Below the pieces are notes generated by a model. It made no database searches. It saw only the letters and a list, made by a program, of their open reading frames with translations, and was not told the origin of the DNA. A stretch of DNA of 32,507 nucleotides from an uncultured Clostridia bacterium (GTDB taxonomy: Bacteria > Bacillota > Clostridia > UBA1381): the NCBI GenBank assembly GCA_944392335.1, contig CALXWJ010000020.1, positions 1 to 32,507 on the forward strand, read 5' to 3'. Of the stretch, positions 1-8,678 are shown piece after piece. Position 1 is the first letter of the stretch, and each line of letters starts with the position of its first letter. Both the position numbers and the translations under genes were made by a program.

Positions 1-3000
1 AGATTTTTAAGCATGAGATTACTCACAGAGTGCAGGAGCTCGCGCCAAAGCAGTTTGAAAAGGTTAAGGATTTAATTTACAGCTATGTAAATGATACTAA
101 CATGAATAACATTTCTCCGGCGGAAAAACAGCTTATTCAGGAATTTAAGAGCGGAGTTGAGATGAATTACTCAGAGGCAATTGACGAAATTGCAGCAGAC
201 TTTGTCGCAAGCCCTGAGTTTGCAAATTATGCCGCCGCAAAAGACAAGAATCTTGCGCAGAAAATCCTCGATGTTATAAGGGATATCCTTGATAAGGTCG
301 GGGTTAAAAAGTATACCGAGCTTGAGAGGATCGCACGGAATTGGGAAAAGGCGGTAGAGGCGGCAAAGAAAAATGCCAATAAGGCAAATAGCCCAACTAA
401 AAATACCGGCAATGGTAAGATAAAATATTCTTTAGCAAAGTTTGCGGAAAGAGATGTTAACTATGCTTTAACAAATAAAAATTATACAGAAGATGTTTAT
501 TTAACAGAAAACAGTCCTTCAATCATTGTAAATCAAAAAGGTGCAAGAAACTTACCTATGCTGATGAAGGCATCACATATACGAGAAAATGTGTTTACCG
601 AGAGTGAAGCAAAAAAAAGAGGATTAAAAACAGGTGATACTATCAATTACCATGGATTGGGAAAGGATTTATTTCTTAAAATAATTGACGGTCTGGATAA
701 CGTAACACTTGCATACCGCGGGACTAAAAATGCAGAAAACCCGGCAAGAAGAGAAAATTATTTTCTGTTAATTTCTCAGTATAAAGATTCACAGGGGAAT
801 ACAATTAATGTACCAGTTTATATTAATGAAAAAGGACAATATAACAGGGTATTTCTTGACACAAATAAGATTGCAACTGTTTTTGGTAGAAATAATTTTA
901 ATGAATATATCAATAAAGAAATTCAAAAAGGAAATCTTGTTAGAATAAAAAACAGAGACGTCCAAGTCAGTGAACTGACATCACCAATTAATGCCAGTTA
1001 TAACAAGAACGCCTCTGATAAGAATATAATACAACAAGAAACAGAAAAAGTCAATACAAATAACAAAAATAATTCTCAAAAAAATTCGACAAAGAGTATT
1101 GATGAGCTGATACGGGATAATAAGAAATTGCAAAAACAGGCGGACCATTTTAAGTCACAATTTAGGCAGACTGAAAAGTTTACTATTCGTGAAAGCGATG
1201 CGAAAAAAATTGTTAAAGCTGTTGCTGACGGATATACAGGCGATTTAAATCTCGAACAGGAAATGATAGCAATAGGACGTATGCTCGGGAAGTTCGTTAA
1301 TTTCAAAGCAAAAACCGAGGCGGACTATTCAAAAAACAATCAGCTGTTCAGTGAAGCACGTGAAAAGATGGTTGAGGTCGGATATGATATTGCGAGAAAT
1401 ACTCTTCTGAAAAATGATGAAACAGCAAAGACCTTTGAGGATATAAAAAGTTATCTGAAAGGTACGAAAATCAAAGTTTCAGATGCCGTTAAAAAAGACC
1501 TTGAGGCGATATATGACAAATACGGAAACTTCACAAGGCATAACTTCGGAAGAATGGTTTTTAATGACAGAGGTGTTACGATTGATACGGTATGGGCTGA
1601 ATTGAACGGTATGTTCGGAGATATGTTTCCTAAAGATGTTATAAACCCTACCGATCAGGTTATCTTTTTAAATGATCTTCTTGATGAAGTTGATGTTATC
1701 TACTATAACCCTTATAGCGGTGATATGGAGGAAGCATCAGAATACATAGCCGACAATATACAGGATTTATTCTTTACCTCCAGCATGGAATATGTTAAGA
1801 CATATGCTGATAGACAGAAAACAATAAGAGAAAATGCCGTACAGCGTGAACGTGAAAAGAACGCCGAACGGGTAAGCCGTACAAGAGAAGAATATAAAGA
1901 ACGCATTGATAAGGCTATCAGCCGTGAACGTGAGAAACGAAACGCTATGCTTGCTGACGCGCGCGCTAAATATAATCAGAAGATGCGTGACAGAATAGAC
2001 CATGACAAGGCAAAACGGGCTCAGAAACGGGAAATGAACACAAGAAAGGAACTGTTAACTCTTGCGCGCCGAATGGATAAAATAAAAACCACTCCGGATA
2101 ACCGTGTAATTATTGATGAGTTATTGAAAGATATTGACCTTGTTTCATTATCTCTTACAAATCGTTCAATACAAAATTTGCGGGATTTAAGCGACTATTA
2201 CCACAATGAATTGATGAAAATGAGTAATTTTGTTCCCGATCCGAGAATAGAAGATAATATCAAAAGGTTGGAGCTAAAACATATAAAGGACATGGACATT
2301 GAAGATGTCAAATCCCTTATAGAAACGCTTAGAAGTATTGAACACTCTATAAGAACACATGACAAACTGATAGCTTCGGAGGACAGGCGAAATGTTTATA
2401 CTCAGGGACGTGAGGTTATACAGGATATAAATAATTCGGGCGGTGTAAAGAAATATGGTTTCAGTTATTTTACCGACTATGTGAAAAACGGAATTTTATC
2501 GCCGGTCAGAGCGTTAAGAAGTTTTACCGGATACCATGACGGGGACGCGTTGGTGCGTGCCGGTGAGGCTATAAGACATGGACAGACGGTTCAAATGAAT
2601 TATGAGATGAATGCAATCAAACCGTTTTTGAGGTTTTTAAACAATAGAAACTTTATGAAAAGTTTTAGCGGGAAACACGCAAAATTTGAGAATTTTACGG
2701 TTAATATTTATGAAGGGAAAAATAAAGTTGTTGGCACAAAAAAAATAACGCTTACACCTGCAATGAAGGTTTCACTGTATCTTCATAATAATAACATTGA
2801 TAATAAGCGTCATATATCAACGGGCGGAGTAACTATTCCGGATATGAAGCTATACAAAATGGGAAAAATCGAAGAGGCATATAATTCCGGAGAAACAGTA
2901 AAAATTGCGCAGGATGATATTAATAAAATAATAGCAAATATGACAGTTAGCGAAAGAGCCTTTGCGGATACTGTTGAATATTATTTCAATACAGTATCAA

Positions 3001-5708
3001 AAAAGGCAATTAATGAAGTAAGCATTGAAAAGCTGGGATATGAGGTAGCTACCGTATCAAACTATTTCCCGATTGAAACCAATAAAAACTTTCTCAACAA
3101 GGAATTTGAAATGGTTAAAGATGACGGAAGTATTGACGGTATGGGATTTCTTAAATCAAGAGTTGACGGTGCAAACAATCCGATTTATTTAAGGGATGTT
3201 AATGAAGTATTGCAACAGGCTATCAGAATGCATTCAAAATATGTAGGGTTTTCTATTCCGGTAGGAAATTTTAATAAATTATATAATGTACAGACCAGAA
3301 CGTATACAGAAGTTGAGGACAGAGATAATTACGGTCATATAAAAAGAGATGCTGACGGAAATCCGATAATGAAGCCAGCGGCAAAAAACGGATATGAAGA
3401 TTCCATAAAAAACGCCATCGCAAAAATGTGGGGACAACATGGAATTGACTATATAAGAAATATGATGGTAGACGTACAGGGTGCAAACAGAGACAGAAGA
3501 GACGGTTTTTTATTTTTGCAGCCATTAACAAACCATTCTGCTTTAGGAATTTTAGGGTTGAATGCGTCCGTTGCATTCAATCAAGTTGCAGGGTTTGCCG
3601 CGGCGGCTTATGAGGTAGGCTGGCGACCGGTGTTGGGTTCGATGATAAGGTTTGGAAAGGTTGACCTTGAACTTATTGCAAAATATACACCGTTACAATG
3701 GGCAAGAACACAGGGGAAATACGATCCCACAGTTGCGGATTTACGAAATGTGGGGCTTAAAATACCGAAAGCCTTTGACTGGATGACTGCGACCGACGCA
3801 TGGGTAACAAGAAAGGTCTGGAAGATGTCGGAACTTTATGTAAGACAGAATTTTAAAGACCTGAAAATAGGAACCGACACATTTTATGAGCAGGTGGCAG
3901 ATGTGTATGAGCGCACCATGTATGAAACACAACCGAACAGTACAGTTATGGAGAGACCGGCATTTCTGAGAGCTGATACGCTTACAAGAGCATTATTGGT
4001 GTTTAAAGGCGAACCGTTAAAAAATATTAATGTACTATATGAATCTGTTGCAAATCTCGCCGCAAAGCAAAGACAATACCGACAGGCAAAAGGTACCGAA
4101 CGGGAAAATATCGCAAAACAGAATTTAAAAAAAGCACAGATACAATTTTACAGAGGCATTTCTTCTTTTGTTATAGGACAGGTTTTATATACTCTTGTAA
4201 CCTCTCCGATAAAATTCTTGTTCGGTGGATGGGAAAGATACAAGGACGAAGAAGAAGATAAGTATACTCTTGCAAGTGTTGTAAAAAGATTGACAGTTGA
4301 TTTTTTACAAAATACACTCACAATGGGGCCTTTCGGATCGGAAATATTCAATGTGGTTAATGCACTTTTCTTTAAAGAAAAATATTGGGGCACAGATATT
4401 TTTGTGACATCGCAGATAGATGCAGTAGTTGAAAGTGTTATTGCATTTTCGCAAGTTGCAACTAAATTTTCTGATAATGAAACAACTTCGGAAGATTTTA
4501 CAAGATCAGCTATTGACGCTTTATCATCACTCGGACAGAATATAATAGGCATTCCGACAGAAAATGTACTTAAAATTTTTAAAGCAATCGGTATAGGCGC
4601 TATGAAGGTATTTAATGATAATACTATTATAGAAGATTTCTATGCTTTGAGGTTCGACGGTCCGATAATTGAAAAAAGTATTGATGATAACGGCACAGAA
4701 GTATTTAATGCAACAAGCAAGACATATGATATACTGTATAAAGCAGCAAAAACTAACGATAAGGAAGCATATAACAAAATTCTGTTTACACTTTTAAAAG
4801 AAGGTGTTAAACAATCGAAAATCCAAAGCGCTATGACGAGCAGATTTAAGAAGGATAATATACCGTATTCCGAAACCCTCGGAGCATATGCCGGTATCAA
4901 ATTAAGATATGATGAAGAAGTCTATGAAAAGTACCTTGATGATGGATATGAAATAGGACTTGCAAGGGAAACAACGGAAGAAGCTATCAATATCATACTT
5001 GATAAAACGGCTGATTATTCTGATATGATAGATGATATCAGAAACTTTATTTCAGACAACGGACTTGATGAGACACAGTCTGCATTTTTTATGGAGATAG
5101 CCGAAGAACAGTTCGGAATTGATGACCTGACGGCAAAACAATTCGAAAAATACAGTGTTGAATACGACAGAATGTCAAAGGAAATTGAAAATGAAATTAA
5201 CTTTGATCTCTACGATAATGAGCATGAAAAGAATGATGTGCTTACAAAAATATTTGACTATGCCGACGCACAGGCAAAGGCGGATGCTTCTGACGGAGAA
5301 TTTAAAATCCACACGCAGTGGATCAATGAGTGTGCAAGGTCTGAGGAAACAATCGGAGTAAGTCAGGCAAGATTTATTGAACTGTATAGTAAGTACGGCA
5401 GTTCTGTCTACGGTGAAAAAGCGATTGAATACAAAAATTTGGGTTACAATGTTGAAAACTTCCTTGCATATAATCAACAGAAAAATGCCTTGTCCGGTGT
5501 TCCCGATGCAAACAATGATACAATTTCTTATTCTGTTGTATGGCAGGAAACAGAGGTAATTGACAAAATGAATATTTCTGAAAAAGAAAAAATCGCATTA
5601 TTTACAACTGCCCGTACTGCTAAGATTTATAAGAATAAATCATGGAATCAGATAAGGAGCTATGTAAAGAATGAGTTCGATAAGGCTGCCGCAAAAGCAC
5701 CTAAATAA
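1..5708 (+). CDS. Giant phage polyvalent protein with zincin and MuF-C-like domains, 5' partial
   Basis: The frame is open to the left edge, so the gene is partial; a GTG at 30 is probably internal. Codons 12-29 encode HEITHR, an HExxH zinc-protease motif, and about 50 residues later EIAADF could give the third ligand, so a zincin-like domain starts before the window. Counting from the GTG, residues about 140-330 resemble the phage MuF C-terminal (MuF-C) domain (NLPMLM, FLDTNKIATVFGRNNF, LVRIKN). Residues about 585-700 form a charged coiled coil rich in Arg, Glu and Lys. Hydrophobic stretches near 1165-1200 and 1370-1390 sit in a region typical of phage large polyvalent proteins. More than 1,890 residues in one chain, followed directly by a lysin gene, suggests a virion or ejected protein; that role is inferred. 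The MuF-C-like part is more AT-rich than its flanks. Confidence 0.75.
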   Translation, partial: IFKHEITHRVQELAPKQFEKVKDLIYSYVNDTNMNNISPAEKQLIQEFKSGVEMNYSEAIDEIAADFVASPEFANYAAAKDKNLAQKILDVIRDILDKVGVKKYTELERIARNWEKAVEAAKKNANKANSPTKNTGNGKIKYSLAKFAERDVNYALTNKNYTEDVYLTENSPSIIVNQKGARNLPMLMKASHIRENVFTESEAKKRGLKTGDTINYHGLGKDLFLKIIDGLDNVTLAYRGTKNAENPARRENYFLLISQYKDSQGNTINVPVYINEKGQYNRVFLDTNKIATVFGRNNFNEYINKEIQKGNLVRIKNRDVQVSELTSPINASYNKNASDKNIIQQETEKVNTNNKNNSQKNSTKSIDELIRDNKKLQKQADHFKSQFRQTEKFTIRESDAKKIVKAVADGYTGDLNLEQEMIAIGRMLGKFVNFKAKTEADYSKNNQLFSEAREKMVEVGYDIARNTLLKNDETAKTFEDIKSYLKGTKIKVSDAVKKDLEAIYDKYGNFTRHNFGRMVFNDRGVTIDTVWAELNGMFGDMFPKDVINPTDQVIFLNDLLDEVDVIYYNPYSGDMEEASEYIADNIQDLFFTSSMEYVKTYADRQKTIRENAVQREREKNAERVSRTREEYKERIDKAISREREKRNAMLADARAKYNQKMRDRIDHDKAKRAQKREMNTRKELLTLARRMDKIKTTPDNRVIIDELLKDIDLVSLSLTNRSIQNLRDLSDYYHNELMKMSNFVPDPRIEDNIKRLELKHIKDMDIEDVKSLIETLRSIEHSIRTHDKLIASEDRRNVYTQGREVIQDINNSGGVKKYGFSYFTDYVKNGILSPVRALRSFTGYHDGDALVRAGEAIRHGQTVQMNYEMNAIKPFLRFLNNRNFMKSFSGKHAKFENFTVNIYEGKNKVVGTKKITLTPAMKVSLYLHNNNIDNKRHISTGGVTIPDMKLYKMGKIEEAYNSGETVKIAQDDINKIIANMTVSERAFADTVEYYFNTVSKKAINEVSIEKLGYEVATVSNYFPIETNKNFLNKEFEMVKDDGSIDGMGFLKSRVDGANNPIYLRDVNEVLQQAIRMHSKYVGFSIPVGNFNKLYNVQTRTYTEVEDRDNYGHIKRDADGNPIMKPAAKNGYEDSIKNAIAKMWGQHGIDYIRNMMVDVQGANRDRRDGFLFLQPLTNHSALGILGLNASVAFNQVAGFAAAAYEVGWRPVLGSMIRFGKVDLELIAKYTPLQWARTQGKYDPTVADLRNVGLKIPKAFDWMTATDAWVTRKVWKMSELYVRQNFKDLKIGTDTFYEQVADVYERTMYETQPNSTVMERPAFLRADTLTRALLVFKGEPLKNINVLYESVANLAAKQRQYRQAKGTERENIAKQNLKKAQIQFYRGISSFVIGQVLYTLVTSPIKFLFGGWERYKDEEEDKYTLASVVKRLTVDFLQNTLTMGPFGSEIFNVVNALFFKEKYWGTDIFVTSQIDAVVESVIAFSQVATKFSDNETTSEDFTRSAIDALSSLGQNIIGIPTENVLKIFKAIGIGAMKVFNDNTIIEDFYALRFDGPIIEKSIDDNGTEVFNATSKTYDILYKAAKTNDKEAYNKILFTLLKEGVKQSKIQSAMTSRFKKDNIPYSETLGAYAGIKLRYDEEVYEKYLDDGYEIGLARETTEEAINIILDKTADYSDMIDDIRNFISDNGLDETQSAFFMEIAEEQFGIDDLTAKQFEKYSVEYDRMSKEIENEINFDLYDNEHEKNDVLTKIFDYADAQAKADASDGEFKIHTQWINECARSEETIGVSQARFIELYSKYGSSVYGEKAIEYKNLGYNVENFLAYNQQKNALSGVPDANNDTISYSVVWQETEVIDKMNISEKEKIALFTTARTAKIYKNKSWNQIRSYVKNEFDKAAAKAPK

Positions 5709-5722
5709 TGGAGGGATTTAGA

Positions 5723-6370
5723 ATGACTATAAATGAAAAAAGAAACTATCTTGTGTCACAGGCTTTGACAAGAAAAGAAAAAAATCAATATTCGCAGGAC
5801 GTTACAAAAAGAACGCTGATCGAAAAGGGCTGGGGCGACTGTTCCGGCACCGTCTGGTATTGGTACAATAAATTATTTGGGATTAATATTGGGGCAAATA
5901 CTCAGGCACAGATTAATTCGGACAAAGGTATCAGAGTACAGCTTGCTATCAACAACGGTATCCCTGATGAGGGGAAAATGGAAAAAGGGGATTTACTGTT
6001 CTTTCGGGGAAACGACGATTCAAGGACTGAGGGCGTCGGGCATGTTGAAATGTACATTGGTAATAATCAGATTTTCGGGCACGGCTCCGGTATCGGCGGG
6101 ACAGTTAAGAATATGGCGGCTTACTGTAAGTCAAGGCAGAGTCAGAAAAGTACCGCAAAGTTGAAAAACAAGGGTCTTATCTGCGTTAAAAGATTTTTAA
6201 CAGGGGGTGATGATGTGAAAGAGTTGACCTCTATTAATGATATTGTTGCCGATCTTCATTTGCGCGGGATCCTTTCTGATGTTGATCTTTGGCTTGATAA
6301 GCTCCAAGACGATCAGAACGCTTATTGGCTCGCAAGAAAGGCACTACAGTATATTAGGGAAAGAGATTGA
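5723..6370 (+). CDS. NlpC/P60-type phage lysin (peptidoglycan hydrolase)
   Basis: A 215-residue cysteine peptidase of the NlpC/P60 type that would cut peptidoglycan peptides. The triad is visible: Cys40 in GDCSG, His107 in GVGHVEMY and His120 in GHGSG. The C-terminal 45 residues (DIVADLHLRGILSD, then YWLARKALQYI) match the short tail module seen in many clostridial phage lysins. An ATG at 5708 overlaps the stop of the upstream gene, but GGAGGG at 5710-5715 is correctly spaced only for the ATG at 5723, so I use that start. There is no signal peptide, so export would need a holin or act from the virion; no holin is visible here. The gene is followed at once by a terminator, consistent with the end of a phage late operon. 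Confidence 0.82.
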   Translation: MTINEKRNYLVSQALTRKEKNQYSQDVTKRTLIEKGWGDCSGTVWYWYNKLFGINIGANTQAQINSDKGIRVQLAINNGIPDEGKMEKGDLLFFRGNDDSRTEGVGHVEMYIGNNQIFGHGSGIGGTVKNMAAYCKSRQSQKSTAKLKNKGLICVKRFLTGGDDVKELTSINDIVADLHLRGILSDVDLWLDKLQDDQNAYWLARKALQYIRERD

Positions 6371-6390
6371 GGGTTTGAATTGAAAATAAA

Positions 6391-6436
6391 AAGGCTACCT
6401 ACAAGATAATGCTTTGATAGGTAGTCTTTGTTTTGT
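6391..6436 (+). terminator. Rho-independent terminator after the phage lysin gene
   Basis: Stem arms 6391-6401 (AAGGCTACCTA) and 6418-6428 (TAGGTAGTCTT) pair over 11 positions with one G-U, followed by TTTGTTTTG. It begins 20 bases after the lysin stop and ends the rightward phage transcript before the oppositely oriented tRNA gene. Confidence 0.85.
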
Positions 6437-6440
6437 TATT

Positions 6441-6522
6441 TGTTTGCCCTGTAAAAAGGACAAATCAGTATGAATACACTGCCAACCATGCTGAGGGTTG
6501 GGGTGTTCGTATAGGACTGTAA
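6441..6522. other. Spacer at the tRNA 3' end with a hairpin; possible element junction
   Basis: No gene is visible. CCAACC (6482-6487) and GGTTGG (6496-6501) form a hairpin that can extend through ACAC/GTGT. Read on the minus strand it follows the CCA end of the tRNA and could help end the tRNA transcript, though the T-run (TTTTT near 6454-6458) is distant. If the phage used the tRNA 3' end as attachment site, its right boundary lies here. The duplicate of the tRNA tail that would prove this is outside the window. Confidence 0.4.
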
Positions 6523-6599
6523 TGGTACACCTGATGCGATTCGAACGCACGGCACATAGCGTCGGAGGCTATTGCTCTATCCAGCTGAGCTACAGGTGC
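6523..6599 (-). tRNA. tRNA-Arg (anticodon CCG)
   Basis: A full cloverleaf folds on the minus strand. The acceptor arm is GCACCTG/CAGGTGT with a G-U first pair, the D arm is GCTC/GAGC, and the anticodon arm is ATAGC/GCTAT with loop CTCCGAC (anticodon CCG, reading CGG). The variable loop has five bases, the T arm is GTGCG-TTCGAAT-CGCAT, the discriminator is A, and CCA is encoded. The gene lies behind proC and repeat copy A in the same direction. Its 3' end faces the phage genes, the usual geometry for integration at a tRNA gene. Confidence 0.95.
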
Positions 6600-6629
6600 A
6601 TATTTAAGTGGCAATTTCATGCCCTTTAT

Positions 6630-6775
6630 TTTCAATAAGTGCTTGTCCTGTCATTCAACGAGGACAAGAGCGCAGGCAAAGTTTGTGCTGTAATCAGTGG
6701 GAGAACGTACTCTCACTGATTACAGATGTAAAACCCGCTGCCGAAAAAGGCGGGGGGACAACTTGTGCGCAGTTA
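6630..6775 (-). repeat. TAACTGCGCACA-family repeat, copy A (behind proC)
   Basis: First of three related intergenic elements. On the minus strand it starts TAACTGCGCACA at 6775, and that TAA is the proC stop codon; it ends near TTATTGAAA at 6630. Three hairpins are visible. A GC-rich one (CCCGC/GCGGG) is followed by TTTT. A near-perfect one has arms 6714-6724 and 6689-6699 (TGTAATCAGTG/CACTGATTACA). A third has arms 6661-6668 and 6642-6649 (CTTGTCCT/AGGACAAG). The first hairpin may act as the proC terminator. No open reading frame or transposase is present. Confidence 0.8.
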
Positions 6776-7585
6776 TAAATTTTTTGATTTATCGATACAT
6801 GCTTTGATGGCGTCTATAACAGTACCCCGGAAATTCTTGTCCTCAAGTACCTTTACCGCTTCGATCGTAGTACCGGCGGGAGAACATACCATGTCTTTAA
6901 GCTCTGCGGGATGCTTGCCTGTTTCCAATACCATTTTTGCAGAACCCAGAACCGACTGGGCGGCAAAGGTATAAGCCTGAGACCGGGGCATACCTCCGAG
7001 AACGGCCGCGTCTGCCATCGCTTCAATAAGCATGAATATGTAAGCAGGGGATGAGCCGCTTATCCCTGTTACCGCATCCATTAATTTTTCGGGGATCGTT
7101 TCGGCCTTTCCGAAGCTTTCCAATATCAGAAGGATATCCCCTACTGTCTGTGAATTTTCTTCCTTTTGCATTTCATCGTTCAGAGAAACGGCGCACATCG
7201 CCTCGCCGACTAAAGCGGGAGTGTTGGGCATTACTCTGACCAATTTAAGGTTTTGCAGATCGAATGTATCGGTGATTTTTTGTATCGACTGCCCGGCGGC
7301 AATGGATACAATAACGGTATCATGAGATATATGATCTTTTATTTCTTCTATCACCGAATATAGTATATTCGGTTTAACGGCAAGAAAAACAATATCAGCC
7401 TTTGCCGTGTCACAGGCGCTTTTGCAGATGTTAACATTATATGCCGACCTCAATTTTTCTGATATATTGTTATTTTTATCATAGACATAAATATTTTCGG
7501 CAGATATTATTTTTGAATTGATGATACCGCCGATCATGGCACTGCCCATATTTCCGGCGCCTATAAAGCTTATTTTTTTATTCAT
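6773..7585 (-). CDS. proC: Pyrroline-5-carboxylate reductase
   Basis: Catalyses the last step of proline synthesis, NAD(P)H-dependent reduction of 1-pyrroline-5-carboxylate, in the cytoplasm. The N-terminal Rossmann motif is clear (FIGAGNMGSAMIGG). Further family signatures are VRVMPNTPALVGEAM in the middle and the C-terminal dimer and active-site region (VTGISGSSPAYIF, then VCSPAGTTIEA). At 270 residues it has the normal length. An upstream in-frame ATG at 7597 exists, but AAGGATGG is properly spaced for the ATG at 7585. That ATG overlaps the stop of the YihY gene as ATGA, indicating translational coupling. The stop codon TAA is also the first three bases of repeat copy A. Confidence 0.96.
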   Translation of the reverse strand: MNKKISFIGAGNMGSAMIGGIINSKIISAENIYVYDKNNNISEKLRSAYNVNICKSACDTAKADIVFLAVKPNILYSVIEEIKDHISHDTVIVSIAAGQSIQKITDTFDLQNLKLVRVMPNTPALVGEAMCAVSLNDEMQKEENSQTVGDILLILESFGKAETIPEKLMDAVTGISGSSPAYIFMLIEAMADAAVLGGMPRSQAYTFAAQSVLGSAKMVLETGKHPAELKDMVCSPAGTTIEAVKVLEDKNFRGTVIDAIKACIDKSKNL

Positions 7586-8406
7586 AAAGATGACCATCCT
7601 TTTTTTCGTAACGTAGCTATGAGCCGGTTGAGCTCTGCTCCCGAAAGCAGGATAATAACACAGAAAAACAACCAGAGCATCAGTAAGACCACGGCGGTAA
7701 GACTGCCGTAGATATAAGAATAATTTGCGAAGTTATCAATATATATCGAATATATTTTTGAAAATATCATCCAGCATGCCGAAGATAAAACAGCTCCCGG
7801 AAGATGTGAAATAAACGGGTATTTGTGCTTGCTGAAAAAATGATACATTAACTGAAAAACAAGGCTTGTAACAACAAAAAAAAGCAATCCCCGTATAAGC
7901 AATAACTCGGTTTTTGTAAAGGTAATATATTCTGATACAAAATCAAGAACAGTATTTCCAAAAACATGCAAGATCAATGTCAGCATCAATATTCCGATAA
8001 ATATAACAGTATATATTATTGAAAAAAACGCTGCGGCAAAAAAATTCCTGTCAGGCGGAGCGCAGTATACACGCTTTATCCCGTGACGGACCGCTGCAAT
8101 ACCTCTTGAGGCCGTCCAAAGGGAGGTCAGGGCGGATAATGAGATCAGCGATACTGATTTTTCAAAAAGCTCATCACCCAGAACCGAAACGGTAGGACGA
8201 AGCATTTCCGGTACAATTGCCTGAACGGTTTCAATAATTGTCTGCTTTTGATCGGGCATAACGAATCCCACAAGCGACAGCAGCAGCATTGCAAAAGGAA
8301 AAGCCGAGATAATAATATAATACGACGCCTGAGCGGCATAAACCGTAAGCTCATCATCTGCAACATCCTTTATAAGACGAACGACATTCTTATAAATATT
8401 TATCAT
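7582..8406 (-). CDS. YihY/BrkB-family inner membrane protein
   Basis: A 274-residue polytopic membrane protein of the YihY/BrkB (UPF0761) family, whose transport or envelope role is not settled. Six hydrophobic spans are readable, including YYIIISAFPFAMLLLSLVGF near residue 30 and the span around 235-258 just before GAELNRL, a family hallmark. LTSLWTASRGIAAV near residues 95-108 is also typical. The length is normal, and GAGGTAG is well placed before the ATG. It is the first gene of a two-gene operon with proC, overlapping as ATGA, and is driven by the promoter at 8496-8524. The pairing with proC looks positional rather than functional. Confidence 0.9.
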   Translation of the reverse strand: MINIYKNVVRLIKDVADDELTVYAAQASYYIIISAFPFAMLLLSLVGFVMPDQKQTIIETVQAIVPEMLRPTVSVLGDELFEKSVSLISLSALTSLWTASRGIAAVRHGIKRVYCAPPDRNFFAAAFFSIIYTVIFIGILMLTLILHVFGNTVLDFVSEYITFTKTELLLIRGLLFFVVTSLVFQLMYHFFSKHKYPFISHLPGAVLSSACWMIFSKIYSIYIDNFANYSYIYGSLTAVVLLMLWLFFCVIILLSGAELNRLIATLRKKGWSSL

Positions 8407-8495
8407 TGAATACTACCTCATTTATTTTTAACATAAATATCTGTTAAAATTATAGTGTATATGATTTTATAAATAAGAAATGATCTATAAAAAAT

Positions 8496-8524
8496 ATTAT
8501 ACCATTAACTTGTTCAAAAATCAA
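8496..8524 (-). promoter_or_regulatory. Sigma-A type promoter of the yihY-proC operon
   Basis: On the minus strand TTGATT (8524-8519) and a perfect TATAAT (8501-8496) are separated by exactly 17 bases. The first gene starts about 90 bases downstream. Confidence 0.72.
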
Positions 8525-8585
8525 TAAGTTTATTAAATTTATTCAAATATTTTGTATTTATGTAAAAAAATCATAAAAAACTGAA

Positions 8586-8632
8586 AAAAGATGCATAACA
8601 ATCTGTTATTATAAGATCATAATGCATCTTTT
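8586..8632 (-). terminator. Terminator behind the leucine-rich-repeat gene
   Basis: Arms AAAAGATGCAT (8586-8596) and ATGCATCTTTT (8622-8632) pair perfectly over 11 bases around a 25-base loop. Because the outer pairs are A-T, the hairpin ends in TTTT on both strands and can work in either direction. It lies 46 bases behind the stop of the leftward gene. Confidence 0.65.
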
Positions 8633-8678
8633 CCGATTTATATTTCGTAAAATAAATGAATTTCAGGGTTTTTAATGA

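Noticed and set aside
3271..3576. Antisense open frame of 101 codons inside the giant phage gene.
   Set aside because: It lies wholly opposite a convincing coding frame, has no ribosome site and no recognisable motif. The same holds for other antisense frames in nusA, infB and the glycosidases.
6430..6475. A possible fourth repeat copy: TTTGTTTGCCCT is shared with copy C, and ACAAAT follows.
   Set aside because: Only 12 bases match, the TAACTGCGCACA start is missing, and the distance between arms differs. Chance similarity cannot be excluded.
7582..7597. Frameshift or fusion between the YihY gene and proC.
   Set aside because: The genes overlap as a clean ATGA with a good ribosome site; both proteins are full length.
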